From positions 1 to 49,803 of the forward strand of contig JAKFWZ010000045.1 in assembly GCA_021731695.1 (NCBI GenBank): a stretch of 49,803 nucleotides of DNA, read 5' to 3'. Below, one piece after another: positions 37,160 to 45,974 of this stretch (its first letter is position 1; each line of letters opens with the position of its first letter). Made by a program: the position numbers and the translations under genes. The DNA comes from Candidatus Daviesbacteria bacterium (GTDB lineage: Bacteria > Patescibacteriota > Microgenomatia > Daviesbacterales > UBA10151). The notes beneath the pieces were generated by a model. That model had not been told where the DNA came from and did no database searches. It was given only the letters and a program-made list of their open reading frames with translations.

Positions 37160-37798
37160 ATGAGGACTGTTGGACAATTACTTAAAGAAACACGGGAAGC
37201 AAAGTTTTATACACTTGAAGAAATAGAGAAACACACAAAGATTCGTCGGGAGATGCTTAAGGCTTTGGAAGAGGATGATTATGATAAATTGCCTCCACTA
37301 ACTTTCATTCAGGGATTCGTTAAAAACTACGGAAAATTTTTAGGAATTGATTCTCAAAAATTAATGGCAATCTTAAGGCGGGATTTTGAGGCAAAAAAAC
37401 ATCCACCAGTAGTAATGGAAAGTTTTTCAAAACCGATGACTCATAAAAAGTTTTTTATCACACCCTCAAGATTGATTGGAATCGTAGTGGCTGTAATAAT
37501 CATTGGTTTCTTTGCATATCTTTGGATTGAATATCGTCAATTCGTCGGCGGACCAAAACTGGATCTTGCCAGTCCACAAAATGGTCAGAGTGTTGAAATG
37601 ACGTCTGTATTTGTTGAAGGATCAACAGATCCTGAAACAAAAATCACAGTTAACGAACAGGAAGTTGGAACTGATAGCAGTGGTTATTTTAAAGAAGAAG
37701 TTAAATTGTCTTCCTCAGTGAATGTTATAACAGTGACAGCAACTTCGAAATTTGGTCAATCGACAAAAGAAGAAAGAACTGTTTATATTAAGAAGTGA
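37160..37798 (+). CDS. RodZ-like HTH membrane protein with Ig-like domain
   Basis: 212 residues. N-terminal HTH_25 domain (about 3-72: TVGQLLKETREAKFYTLEEIE, KIRREMLKALEEDDYDKLP, FIQGFVKNYGKFLGID) typical of RodZ, which links MreB to the membrane and cell-wall machinery. A transmembrane segment (about 104-124) follows, and an extracytoplasmic Ig-like or glucodextranase-B-like domain (about 133-211) replaces the usual RodZ C-terminus. Leaderless promoter; divergent from the hypothetical gene at 36588. No mreB in this window. Confidence 0.8.
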   Translation: MRTVGQLLKETREAKFYTLEEIEKHTKIRREMLKALEEDDYDKLPPLTFIQGFVKNYGKFLGIDSQKLMAILRRDFEAKKHPPVVMESFSKPMTHKKFFITPSRLIGIVVAVIIIGFFAYLWIEYRQFVGGPKLDLASPQNGQSVEMTSVFVEGSTDPETKITVNEQEVGTDSSGYFKEEVKLSSSVNVITVTATSKFGQSTKEERTVYIKK

Positions 37799-37864
37799 CC
37801 TCCTAAATGCCTTACTAGGATCATCAGGCACAAAATTAACCATTTTGTAGTATACTATACACTT

Positions 37865-38134
37865 ATGACAGGACTTGAGATTATTTTAATTATTCTAATA
37901 GCTATATGGTCGGTTATCTTTTTGGTAATCGGTATTATGCTGGTGATGGTATTTTTTCAGGTCAAACGGGCTATTTCTAAAGCAAATTCGATTTTAGATA
38001 AAACTGCTTTGATTGCAGATAAAGCTGATTTGCCATCAAAAGTGGTTACCGCCTCGATTATTGCTTTTATGGCGAAAAATTCATTTGGCCCTTTAAAGAA
38101 AATTTTAACTACGATTTTATCTAAAAGATCTTAG
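37865..38134 (+). CDS. Small membrane protein, DUF948-like
   Basis: 89 residues: a single N-terminal transmembrane segment (about 4-30) followed by an amphipathic helix (QVKRAISKANSILDKTALIADKADLP) and a second hydrophobic helix. It resembles DUF948-type general stress proteins, but similarity is limited. TATACT (37851-37856) lies 8 nt before the ATG, again leaderless. alaS follows after 37 bp. Confidence 0.6.
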   Translation: MTGLEIILIILIAIWSVIFLVIGIMLVMVFFQVKRAISKANSILDKTALIADKADLPSKVVTASIIAFMAKNSFGPLKKILTTILSKRS

Positions 38135-38135
38135 C

Positions 38136-38164
38136 TTCAAAAAACTTCTCAGCTTTGGTATCAT
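38136..38164 (+). promoter_or_regulatory. Possible alaS promoter, leaderless type
   Basis: TTCAAA (38136-38141), 17-bp spacer, TATCAT (38159-38164), then 7 nt to the ATG. The hexamers are weak, so this is tentative. Confidence 0.35.
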
Positions 38165-38171
38165 TCAACCC

Positions 38172-40022
38172 ATGAAGAGTTCGGAAATCAGAAAAAAATA
38201 TATTGAGTTCTTTGTGGAGCGTGGCCATAAAGAAATTGAACCTGCGAAAATCGTACTTGAGGGCGACTCCACCACCCTTTTTACTTCATCCGGAATGCAG
38301 CCCTTAGTTTCTTATTTATTAGGTGAAAAACATCCTAAAGGCAAAAGGCTGGTGGATTCTCAGCCATCATTCCGCGCTGTTGATATTGAAGAAGTTGGAG
38401 ATGCCAGTCATACGACATTTTTTGAAATGTTAGGTAATTGGAGTCTTGGGGATTATTTTAAGGAAGATCAGTCGAAATGGATCTGGGAATTTTTAACTGA
38501 AGTTGTAGGTCTGGATAGAGAAAAATTGCATGTCACTATTTTTGAAGGAAATAATATTGTCCCGAAAGATATTGAGTCTTTTGAAATTTGGAAAAAGCTT
38601 GGTGTTGCAGAAGATCATATTCACGAATACGGCGTTGAAAAAAACTGGTGGTCTCGTTCTGGCACTCCGGACTTAATGCCTGTAGGGGAGATAGGCGGAC
38701 CTGATTCTGAAATTTTTTATGAATTTACTCAAATTGAACATAGATTGGAGTTCGGTGAAAAATGCCATCCAAATTGTGATTGCGGCAGATTTTTTGAGAT
38801 AGGTAACTCTGTTTTTATCGAGTATCGAAAAACAGGGGATGGGGAGTTTGAAAAACTGCCTCAACAAAATGTTGATTTTGGTGGAGGGCTTGAACGGTTT
38901 ACAGCGGCCTCTAATAATGAACCTGATGTTTTTAAAACTGATTTACACTGGCCGTTAATTCAACTCGTAGAAAAATTCACAAATAAAAAATATTCAGAAG
39001 AACCAAAACAAATGAGGATTATTGCAGATCATATAAAGGCCGCGACTTTCCTGATCGTTGCCGGAGTTATTCCTGCCAATAAAATGCAGGGATACGTCTT
39101 ACGAAGATTAATCAGAAGAATCGCGGTTAAAATGTATGAACTCAGAGGCAATCCTAAAAAAGATGAGATTCCGACGGATGCATTTGAAGCAGTTTGTTCG
39201 GAAGCTGTACTTTTAATGTATAACGGGCTTTTTGAAATTCGCGAAAAAGAGCAAAGGGAAAAAGTAGTCCGGGTTATTGTTGAAGAGATGGATAAATTCG
39301 GAAAATCTTTAGAAAAAGGTCTTAAGGAAATTACAAGAATTGAAAAAATTGACGGAAAAATTGCCTTTGACCTTTATCAAACATATGGTTTTCCACTTGA
39401 AATAACTTTGGAGCTGGTTAAGAAAAAAGGCCAGTCAATTGATTTAAAAGAATTTGAATCTGAATTTAAAAAGCATCAGGAACTTTCCCGCAGTGCTTCT
39501 GCCGGAAAATTTTCCGGAGGACTTGCCGGACATTCTGAAATTGAAACTAAATATCACACCGCCACCCATCTTTTGCATCAGGTTTTACGTGATATTTTGG
39601 GCGACACTGTATTCCAAAAAGGATCAAATATTACAACAGAAAGATTAAGATTTGATTTTTCATACGACAAAAAAATGACAAATGAAGAAATTAAAGAAGC
39701 TGAGGATTTAGTGAACGCAAAAATAAAAGAGGATTTTAAAGTTGACCGGAAATTTATGACTTATGATCAAGCAAAAACTCTAAACGCAATTGGACTCTTT
39801 GATGATAAGTATGACAAATCAAACGTTTCCATTTATTTAATGGGTCCGGATTATAAATTAGATCCTAAAACTAAAGATCAACGGTCTCGTGGGGGTTATT
39901 ATTCTGTGGAGTTTTGTGGTGGTCCGCACGTTGAACACACCGGTGTGATTGGCGGTATAAAAATTCTTAAAGAAGAAGCGGTGGCTGAAGGCGTGCGTAG
40001 GATTCGGGCAGTTCTCTCCTAG
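38172..40022 (+). CDS. alaS: Alanyl-tRNA synthetase, short form
   Basis: 616 residues against about 875 in most bacteria. Class II catalytic domain with TLFTSSGMQPLVSYLLGEKHP, the HTTFFEMLGNWSLGDYF segment and motif 3 FGGGLERF, then the tRNA-recognition part, then the editing domain with HTATHLLHQVL (HxxxH zinc site) and FCGGPHVEHTG (the other metal ligands). The coiled coil and C-Ala domain are absent; the protein stops after RRIRAVL. It charges tRNA-Ala and should still clear Ser- or Gly-tRNA-Ala. Confidence 0.95.
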   Translation: MKSSEIRKKYIEFFVERGHKEIEPAKIVLEGDSTTLFTSSGMQPLVSYLLGEKHPKGKRLVDSQPSFRAVDIEEVGDASHTTFFEMLGNWSLGDYFKEDQSKWIWEFLTEVVGLDREKLHVTIFEGNNIVPKDIESFEIWKKLGVAEDHIHEYGVEKNWWSRSGTPDLMPVGEIGGPDSEIFYEFTQIEHRLEFGEKCHPNCDCGRFFEIGNSVFIEYRKTGDGEFEKLPQQNVDFGGGLERFTAASNNEPDVFKTDLHWPLIQLVEKFTNKKYSEEPKQMRIIADHIKAATFLIVAGVIPANKMQGYVLRRLIRRIAVKMYELRGNPKKDEIPTDAFEAVCSEAVLLMYNGLFEIREKEQREKVVRVIVEEMDKFGKSLEKGLKEITRIEKIDGKIAFDLYQTYGFPLEITLELVKKKGQSIDLKEFESEFKKHQELSRSASAGKFSGGLAGHSEIETKYHTATHLLHQVLRDILGDTVFQKGSNITTERLRFDFSYDKKMTNEEIKEAEDLVNAKIKEDFKVDRKFMTYDQAKTLNAIGLFDDKYDKSNVSIYLMGPDYKLDPKTKDQRSRGGYYSVEFCGGPHVEHTGVIGGIKILKEEAVAEGVRRIRAVLS

Positions 40023-40042
40023 ATTTATCCTAAGGATCAGCT

Positions 40043-40092
40043 TTGCACAGGCTGTAATCTGTGCTAATATTAGTTTTGATCCTCTTAAGGGA
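40043..40092 (+). promoter_or_regulatory. Promoter and ribosome-binding site of the actin-like/baseplate-J gene
   Basis: TTGCAC (40043-40048), 16-bp spacer, TAATAT (40065-40070), then AAGGGA (40087-40092) 10 nt before the ATG at 40103. Confidence 0.45.
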
Positions 40093-40102
40093 AAGATTGC
40101 AT

Positions 40103-42280
40103 ATGGCATTGTTTGATTTTCTGTCCAAAATTATCCCACAAAAAAATACTCATCAATCGGAATATTTCTTCGCATTAGATATAAAAAATGATTTTGTTAC
40201 AGGCTCGGTTTGGGGTTTGGAAAGTAATAAATTACGAATAATCTCTCTTGTTAATAGAAAATTTAATCCGGAACCTACATTTCCTGAAAGCTCACATACT
40301 TTAACTGAAGCAGCAAATATTGCGCTTGATGAGGCTTTGGCGGATTTTCAGCCTGAGCCTGAAAAGATTCTTTTTGGTGTACCTGATTCCTGGTTGACTG
40401 ATGATGAATTAAAGCAGAAATATGCGACTGCTTTAAAAAGATTAATCAAGGAAATTGATGTTTTGCCTATCGCGTATGTATCATCGACTCACGCAATCTG
40501 TCACTATCTGCAGCGCCAGGAGGGTGTTCCGACTACAGCGATTTTGGTCGAAATTGGGGAAAGCTTAAATGTTTCAGTAGTTAAAGCCGGTAAAGTTTTA
40601 GCTTCAAAAGAAGTTACTCGGGGAGAGAATATAGCCCGCGATATTGAAAAGATTTTACTATCCTTTCCTGATATAGAAGTTTTGCCCGCGAAAATTTTAA
40701 TATACGGCAAAGGCAAGATGGGGCATTTAAAAGAGGAGCTCACTTCTTTTAACTGGATGGCTCAATTACCATTTTTGCATTTGCCTAAGGTAGAGGAATT
40801 GGAGGGCGAGATAGGAATTAAAAGTTTAACATTCGCCGGTGCCTCAGAAATAAATCCTAACGTTCATTTGGAGCATCAGACAGTGCCAATTAATCCTGCG
40901 CCTGCAAAAGTTCAGCCTATGCCAAAAACTATCAGTGAAGATGTTTATGGAACAGCTTTTGTGGAGGGTGACATCGCGAGCGTAAAGACCGGCGATAAGG
41001 AGACTCAACAGTCTGTAGATTTATATGAGAGAAGTTCCATTCCAGGTAGCAAAGATTTACTCTCGCAAAAAAAGAATGGACTTATGGATAAAATTTCAAT
41101 GCCTTCGATACCGAAAGGTATGCCTGACTTTGGTAGGCTACTTAGCGGATCGGGTTTTATATTTACTATTGTTGGAATTATTCTTGCAGTTTTGGTTGTT
41201 GGTTATATCTTTTTCCCCAAAGCGGAAGTAACTGTTTTTGTTGACCCGAGAATTTTAGAAAAAGAGACACAGATCGTAGCTGATCCCAAGCTTACCACCT
41301 CCGATGAAGCAAACAAGCAAATCGCGGGCAAAGTAGTCGAAACTACGGTTGACGGAACTGCAAAAGCGCAGGCAACTGGCAAGAAACCTGTGGGAGATCC
41401 TGCAAAAGGAACAGTCGTAATTTATAACAAAACTGCTTCTTCGAAATCTTTTCCCAGTGGTACGGTTTTAAATGGGCCAAACAATTTAAGTTTTGTTTTG
41501 GACAATAGCGTTACTGTTGCTTCACAGTCAGCTGTGGAAGGCGGTATATCTTTTGGAAAAGCCTCCGCTAATGCTACAGCATCGACTATCGGACCGGACG
41601 GGAATTTGGCCGCAGGAAAGGACCTAACTTTGAAGGGGCTTTCAGAAAGTGAAGTTAGCGCTAAAGTTGATACTGCATTTTCCGGTGGTGTATCGAAAGA
41701 TGTAATCGTGGTTACGTCAGAAGATCAGAAAAAACTTCTTGCTTCTTTAACGGCAGATTTAAAGAAAAAAGCTCAGGAAGAGCTGCAGGGTAAATTAACA
41801 GGAGATATGAAAATACTCGAGGAAACTTTTGTTGAAAAAGTTCTAAAACAGGCCTTCACGAAAAATGTTGGCGATCAGGCTTCTGAATTATCCCTTACTC
41901 TTAACGTAAATCTCAAAGGAACGGCGTATTCAGATACTGAGCTTAAATCGATTGTTGGAAAATTAGTTGAAACAAATGTTCCAGACGGTTTTGAGTTGGA
42001 TTTGGCCAGAACCGAAACACAGGCCTCAGTTGCTAAGGTAGAAAAAGACGGAAAGATTATTTTTACTGCAAAATATAAAGCAAAGTTAATGCCCAAACTG
42101 GATTTAGATAAGATAAAATCAGAGATTAAATTCAAAGCTCCGGATGAAGTTGAACAAATCCTGAAGTCTTATCCGAATGTTATAGGTGCTGATATAAAAT
42201 CCGTTCCGGAACTACCTTCGCCACTCTTAAGACTGCCGATACTTCCACAAAATATTAATATTGTAATTAACTCCAACTAA
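40103..42280 (+). CDS. Actin-like (PilM/FtsA-type) domain fused to a baseplate-J-like domain
   Basis: 725 residues. Residues about 18-250 look like an actin-like ATPase fold of the PilM/FtsA class: YFFALDIKNDFVTGSV first strand pair, FGVPDSWLTD, and TTAILVEIGESLNVSVVKAGK as phosphate-2. A linker, one transmembrane segment (about 351-371) and a large C-terminal part follow. That part (about 375-725) has the baseplate-J-like pattern known in CPR proteins: KGTVVIYNKTASSKSFPSGTVL, FVLDNSVTVASQSA, and later beta domains. So a cytoplasmic actin-like part is tied to an external part. The ATG at 40103 has AAGGGA upstream; a start at 40061 is rejected. Confidence 0.72.
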   Translation: MALFDFLSKIIPQKNTHQSEYFFALDIKNDFVTGSVWGLESNKLRIISLVNRKFNPEPTFPESSHTLTEAANIALDEALADFQPEPEKILFGVPDSWLTDDELKQKYATALKRLIKEIDVLPIAYVSSTHAICHYLQRQEGVPTTAILVEIGESLNVSVVKAGKVLASKEVTRGENIARDIEKILLSFPDIEVLPAKILIYGKGKMGHLKEELTSFNWMAQLPFLHLPKVEELEGEIGIKSLTFAGASEINPNVHLEHQTVPINPAPAKVQPMPKTISEDVYGTAFVEGDIASVKTGDKETQQSVDLYERSSIPGSKDLLSQKKNGLMDKISMPSIPKGMPDFGRLLSGSGFIFTIVGIILAVLVVGYIFFPKAEVTVFVDPRILEKETQIVADPKLTTSDEANKQIAGKVVETTVDGTAKAQATGKKPVGDPAKGTVVIYNKTASSKSFPSGTVLNGPNNLSFVLDNSVTVASQSAVEGGISFGKASANATASTIGPDGNLAAGKDLTLKGLSESEVSAKVDTAFSGGVSKDVIVVTSEDQKKLLASLTADLKKKAQEELQGKLTGDMKILEETFVEKVLKQAFTKNVGDQASELSLTLNVNLKGTAYSDTELKSIVGKLVETNVPDGFELDLARTETQASVAKVEKDGKIIFTAKYKAKLMPKLDLDKIKSEIKFKAPDEVEQILKSYPNVIGADIKSVPELPSPLLRLPILPQNINIVINSN

Positions 42281-42285
42281 ATCTT

Positions 42286-44283
42286 TTGAACGCAAAAACT
42301 AGCCTAATTAGTCTAAAAAATATCCCCTCATGGTTAATCTTTTCGTTGATACTGGTTGTGGTTTTCTTTGTAATTTATAATTCCAGACAAATCTTTTTCT
42401 TTAAATATGAGAGCGAATATTATGAAAATCTTTACTATCATTCGCAGTGGAATGTTGCCGGAAGTCCACGAGGCATCTCGGATGGTAATCTTTATAAGTT
42501 CGTAGGTTACAGATTAGTTCAGGGCGAAAATCCATTTGATCTAAATTTCGAAGCACCACCATTTGGGAAATATTTATATGGACTTTCTGAATATTTCACA
42601 GGTAATCCTTATTGGGTCAGTTTGCTTCTTTATCTCACTTGTCTGATCACATTTTATTATTTCACAAAGCTACTATTTCAAGATAAAAAATATGCGCTTT
42701 TAGTTTTACTGCTGTTTGTAGTAAATCCTTTTATAGCGACTCAAATTAAGGATACAATGCTTGATTTGCCTCTTACTACTTTTTTCCTTCTTCAGACCTT
42801 TTTTCTTGTTAAGTATTTTGATAAAACAAAGACTTCAGACCTGATTTTATCAGGAATTTTTCTGGGATTGGCTACGGGAACGAAAATAGGTGTCTATACT
42901 CCGATAGTATTTTTGATCAGTCTTCTCATGATTTTTTGGGCTGGCAAAAAATTTGTTCATTTATTAATTTACCCCGCTGCCATTTTTGCAGGATATATTA
43001 TTTCATATACAGCTTATTTTATGCATCACAAAAATCCTGTTCCTTGGATTAAATTGCACGAAAAACAGTTTGATTTTTACCTAGGACCGCAGGGAACAGT
43101 TGATCATTTAAATCAGTGGAGGGGAATTTTCTTAAATACTTATCAGGGATGGTGGGGAATAGATAAAGGCACCTTTGGAGACTGGTCGCCGGTTTTGCCT
43201 CTTGGTGTAATCGCTGCGGTTATTGTTTTGATTATAGCGATTAGGAAAAAGCAAAAGGCTTGGATCTACTTGTCTGCAATGACGTTAAGTTTTTTAATAA
43301 TTAATTCTTTTTTATCATTTTATCCAAGATATTTAATGCCGGCAGTTCCGGGATTTATTTTGTTAATTGCCTATTTTACGAAAAAATATTGGTGGATTCT
43401 TGTCATTTTAACAATTATGACTGTGCCATTTCTCTGGAGCAGTATGATTGTAAAAAATTATAATGGAGCTGCAGAAGGAATCGGAAATTTTATTTCCAAA
43501 AGGGCATATCGGGAACTTTATAGAAGTATAAATCCGGAACAGAGAAAAACAATTGATGAACAAAAATTTATCACAACTCTTGAGAATTTTTACCAGACTT
43601 TGGGGACTGAAAAAATTGATGTTAAAGTTGAGAGACTAAAAAGGAATGAAGAAAAAACGAACGTTGTTTATGAAACAAAGTATCAAACAGAATACGGAGA
43701 GATTGTTTTTTATCCTGAATTTGTATTTGAAGATATTAACAATCAGATGGTTCTTGATTGGAAATGGGATTATGTCTGGCCAAATTATTCACCGGAAAAG
43801 GAAATAAAAATTGAGGAAAAGGGTATGCAACTTGAAGCTATCCGAAGAGGAGGAATAGTTGTTGCGAGGAATAGTCCAGGAAGAAAAGTTTATATCATTA
43901 CAAGGCATGTAAAATGGAATGAGACTCTGGATCAATTATTAGAACTTACTGGCAAGCTTTGGGGCACGCCGTTAACAATTGCAGCCCAGATCAGGCTGGC
44001 AATACCAGATGATTTCCCGAGGTACATTGGAATTTTGGATGAAAATTTACCTGATGCTGAGAAAAAAGCTAGTGAGGTAACTGGCTTAAAACTTAAGGAA
44101 TTTAATTATTTAAGCCCTGTTGCAGGCTCAAGCATTAAAGATATCAATGAGTTAATTAGAAGAACATATGAAAGAAATCCAGAGCTATTTTATACAAATG
44201 CTGATATATATTTTGAAACAGAAAATGGTAGAGAGTATATACTTCATTCAAATAATAAAGAAAGGGTGATTTTAGATCTTTGA
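42286..44283 (+). CDS. Membrane glycosyltransferase, PMT/ArnT-like
   Basis: 665 residues. About 10 transmembrane segments in the first ~390 residues and a soluble C-terminal part. The first loop has GRE-like GENPFDLNFEAPPFGKYLYGL, where PMT-family (GT39/GT83) enzymes carry the acidic catalytic residue and the HPP/PPFGKY motif. Later come GIFLGLATGTKIGVYTP and YPRYLMPAVPGF. Such enzymes transfer a sugar from a polyprenyl-phosphate donor to surface substrates. The start is TTG at 42286, 5 nt after the previous gene. It overlaps the SGNH gene by 4 bp. Confidence 0.8.
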   Translation: MNAKTSLISLKNIPSWLIFSLILVVVFFVIYNSRQIFFFKYESEYYENLYYHSQWNVAGSPRGISDGNLYKFVGYRLVQGENPFDLNFEAPPFGKYLYGLSEYFTGNPYWVSLLLYLTCLITFYYFTKLLFQDKKYALLVLLLFVVNPFIATQIKDTMLDLPLTTFFLLQTFFLVKYFDKTKTSDLILSGIFLGLATGTKIGVYTPIVFLISLLMIFWAGKKFVHLLIYPAAIFAGYIISYTAYFMHHKNPVPWIKLHEKQFDFYLGPQGTVDHLNQWRGIFLNTYQGWWGIDKGTFGDWSPVLPLGVIAAVIVLIIAIRKKQKAWIYLSAMTLSFLIINSFLSFYPRYLMPAVPGFILLIAYFTKKYWWILVILTIMTVPFLWSSMIVKNYNGAAEGIGNFISKRAYRELYRSINPEQRKTIDEQKFITTLENFYQTLGTEKIDVKVERLKRNEEKTNVVYETKYQTEYGEIVFYPEFVFEDINNQMVLDWKWDYVWPNYSPEKEIKIEEKGMQLEAIRRGGIVVARNSPGRKVYIITRHVKWNETLDQLLELTGKLWGTPLTIAAQIRLAIPDDFPRYIGILDENLPDAEKKASEVTGLKLKEFNYLSPVAGSSIKDINELIRRTYERNPELFYTNADIYFETENGREYILHSNNKERVILDL

Positions 44284-45185
44284 GAAATTGGGGAAGCGTA
44301 AATTCAGCAAAATTTAGAAAAAGAAAACCTGCAGCCAGGTTTGTATTGGTTATTTTAATATTTTTTAGTCTAGGTGCATTTTTGCTATTGATGGTTTTTC
44401 CTAAAAAACCTGCAGCTACTCCTGTTCCAAAGCCTGAAATTTTAACTGAAACCAGAACAACTGTTGTTCTTTCGCCGACTCCTATGCCGAGTCCTTCTGC
44501 TTCACCAAGTCCAACTCCAAAGGTCGATCCAAAGCCCAGTCCGAATAAGTCTTCATACGTAGTTGCTGCCTTTGGCGATTCGATGGTTGATACAATGGGA
44601 GAGAATCTGGACTACTTAGATAAGGCTTTAATGGCAAGATACCCAACAACAAAATTCAAATTTTATAATTATGGAATTGGATCACAAAACGTTATTGATG
44701 CAATTAAAAGATTTAACGATCCTTTAATTTACAAAGACAGGGATTATTTACCAATAACGCAAATTGAAGCAGATGTAATTATTGTTTCATCGTTTGCATA
44801 TAATCCGCTCGAGCCTTATGACAGGACTCTTTATCTTGAATCTTTGAGGGGACTGATTAATAAATCAAAATCAACAGGTGCAAAGGTTTATTTGCTTGCA
44901 GAAATTGCGCCGATAAAAACCGGATTTGGAAAAGGAGTGGGCGGTGTAAATTGGGATGAGGAAAAAGTTGCAACTCATGTAGCACATATTTTTTCCAATC
45001 TTGATGGCGCAGTTGGTCTGGCTGCGCGGACAAAAACTCCGTTAATTAATGCCTATAAGAAATCTCAGACAGATGGAAAATATGGAGATCAAAGATATGT
45101 AGGAACTCACGATGGCATTCATCCATCAATCGAAGGTGAGGTTTTTATGGCTGATGTAATTGCTGATTCAATTGATCTGCCGTAA
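44280..45185 (+). CDS. SGNH/GDSL-type hydrolase, membrane-anchored
   Basis: 301 residues. Transmembrane anchor (about 21-40), Pro/Ser/Thr-rich linker with PSP repeats (about 48-92), then an SGNH domain: AAFGDSMVD with the nucleophile Ser, YNYGIGSQN, an internal IIVSSFAYN strand, and HDGIHPS providing the Asp-His pair. SGNH enzymes are esterases or acyltransferases acting on lipids, glycans or peptidoglycan; the external location and the adjacent glycosyltransferase suggest cell-surface glycan modification (inference). TTG start within the TTGA overlap. Its 3' end overlaps otsB by 18 bp, convergently. Confidence 0.8.
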   Translation: MRNWGSVNSAKFRKRKPAARFVLVILIFFSLGAFLLLMVFPKKPAATPVPKPEILTETRTTVVLSPTPMPSPSASPSPTPKVDPKPSPNKSSYVVAAFGDSMVDTMGENLDYLDKALMARYPTTKFKFYNYGIGSQNVIDAIKRFNDPLIYKDRDYLPITQIEADVIIVSSFAYNPLEPYDRTLYLESLRGLINKSKSTGAKVYLLAEIAPIKTGFGKGVGGVNWDEEKVATHVAHIFSNLDGAVGLAARTKTPLINAYKKSQTDGKYGDQRYVGTHDGIHPSIEGEVFMADVIADSIDLP

Positions 45186-45974
45186 AGAGTGATGCTCTTC
45201 AATCCAACATAGGAATTTATAAACATCACTGCTGTTTTTTAAATAATGATTTGCCAGAGTTTTCTTTTTTCTGCCTACGCGAATGTTTATTCCTTTTTTA
45301 AGAATTAAAAAAGCACTTTCGTCTGTTGAGTCATCACCGATAAAAATTGTTGCGATATTTTCCTTTGTGGTTTTGCTGAATAAGTTTACAATCTGCTGCG
45401 CAAAATGACCTTTGCTCCAATCGAAATCAGGGATTACATCAAACACTTTTTTTCCGGCGATAATTTTTAAAGAATGGCTTTTGCGGTAAGTTTTGATTAT
45501 CCCTGAAAAATCAGATTTAATTAAATTAAAATTACACCGGTCGATGCCTCTATAGTGAAAGCTAAAAGAAATGTTTTTATCTTCTATAAAAGAGCCGGGA
45601 TATAAAAGAGAGAGTTGTAGCAGTCTTTCCTTTACCTCATTTAATTTTGTATTCAATTTAATAATCAGCGGGTGAGTTCCGCGTTTGCTGTTTATTTCAC
45701 TTTCTAGACCATGATTACCGCTATAAATTAAATTAGAAATACCAATCCTTTTTTTTAAATCATCAAGTTGCCTGCCACTAACAATAATTAAAGAGAGATT
45801 TTTTTTATCAGACAATCTCATTAACAAATTTTTAGTTCTGGCTGATAACTTAGCTTTATCAGGATGTTTTTGGATAGGGGAAAGAGTGCCGTCAAAGTCC
45901 AGAAAAATCAGCAGTATTGAATGTCTCTCGAGGTATTTTTTGAGTTCATCAATGTCATTCCACAAATATTTCAT
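45168..45974 (-). CDS. otsB: Trehalose-6-phosphate phosphatase
   Basis: 268 residues, HAD superfamily. Motif I FLDFDGTLSPI with D26 and D28; the SGRQLDDLKKRIG and GNHGLE segments of the OtsB family follow, then KGHFAQQIV and motif IV IFIGDDSTDESAF. It dephosphorylates trehalose 6-phosphate to trehalose. Its ATG shares one base with the otsA stop (TAATG), so the pair is one operon. Trehalose is a compatible solute and stress protectant. Confidence 0.92.
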   Translation of the reverse strand: MKYLWNDIDELKKYLERHSILLIFLDFDGTLSPIQKHPDKAKLSARTKNLLMRLSDKKNLSLIIVSGRQLDDLKKRIGISNLIYSGNHGLESEINSKRGTHPLIIKLNTKLNEVKERLLQLSLLYPGSFIEDKNISFSFHYRGIDRCNFNLIKSDFSGIIKTYRKSHSLKIIAGKKVFDVIPDFDWSKGHFAQQIVNLFSKTTKENIATIFIGDDSTDESAFLILKKGINIRVGRKKKTLANHYLKNSSDVYKFLCWIEEHHSLRQIN

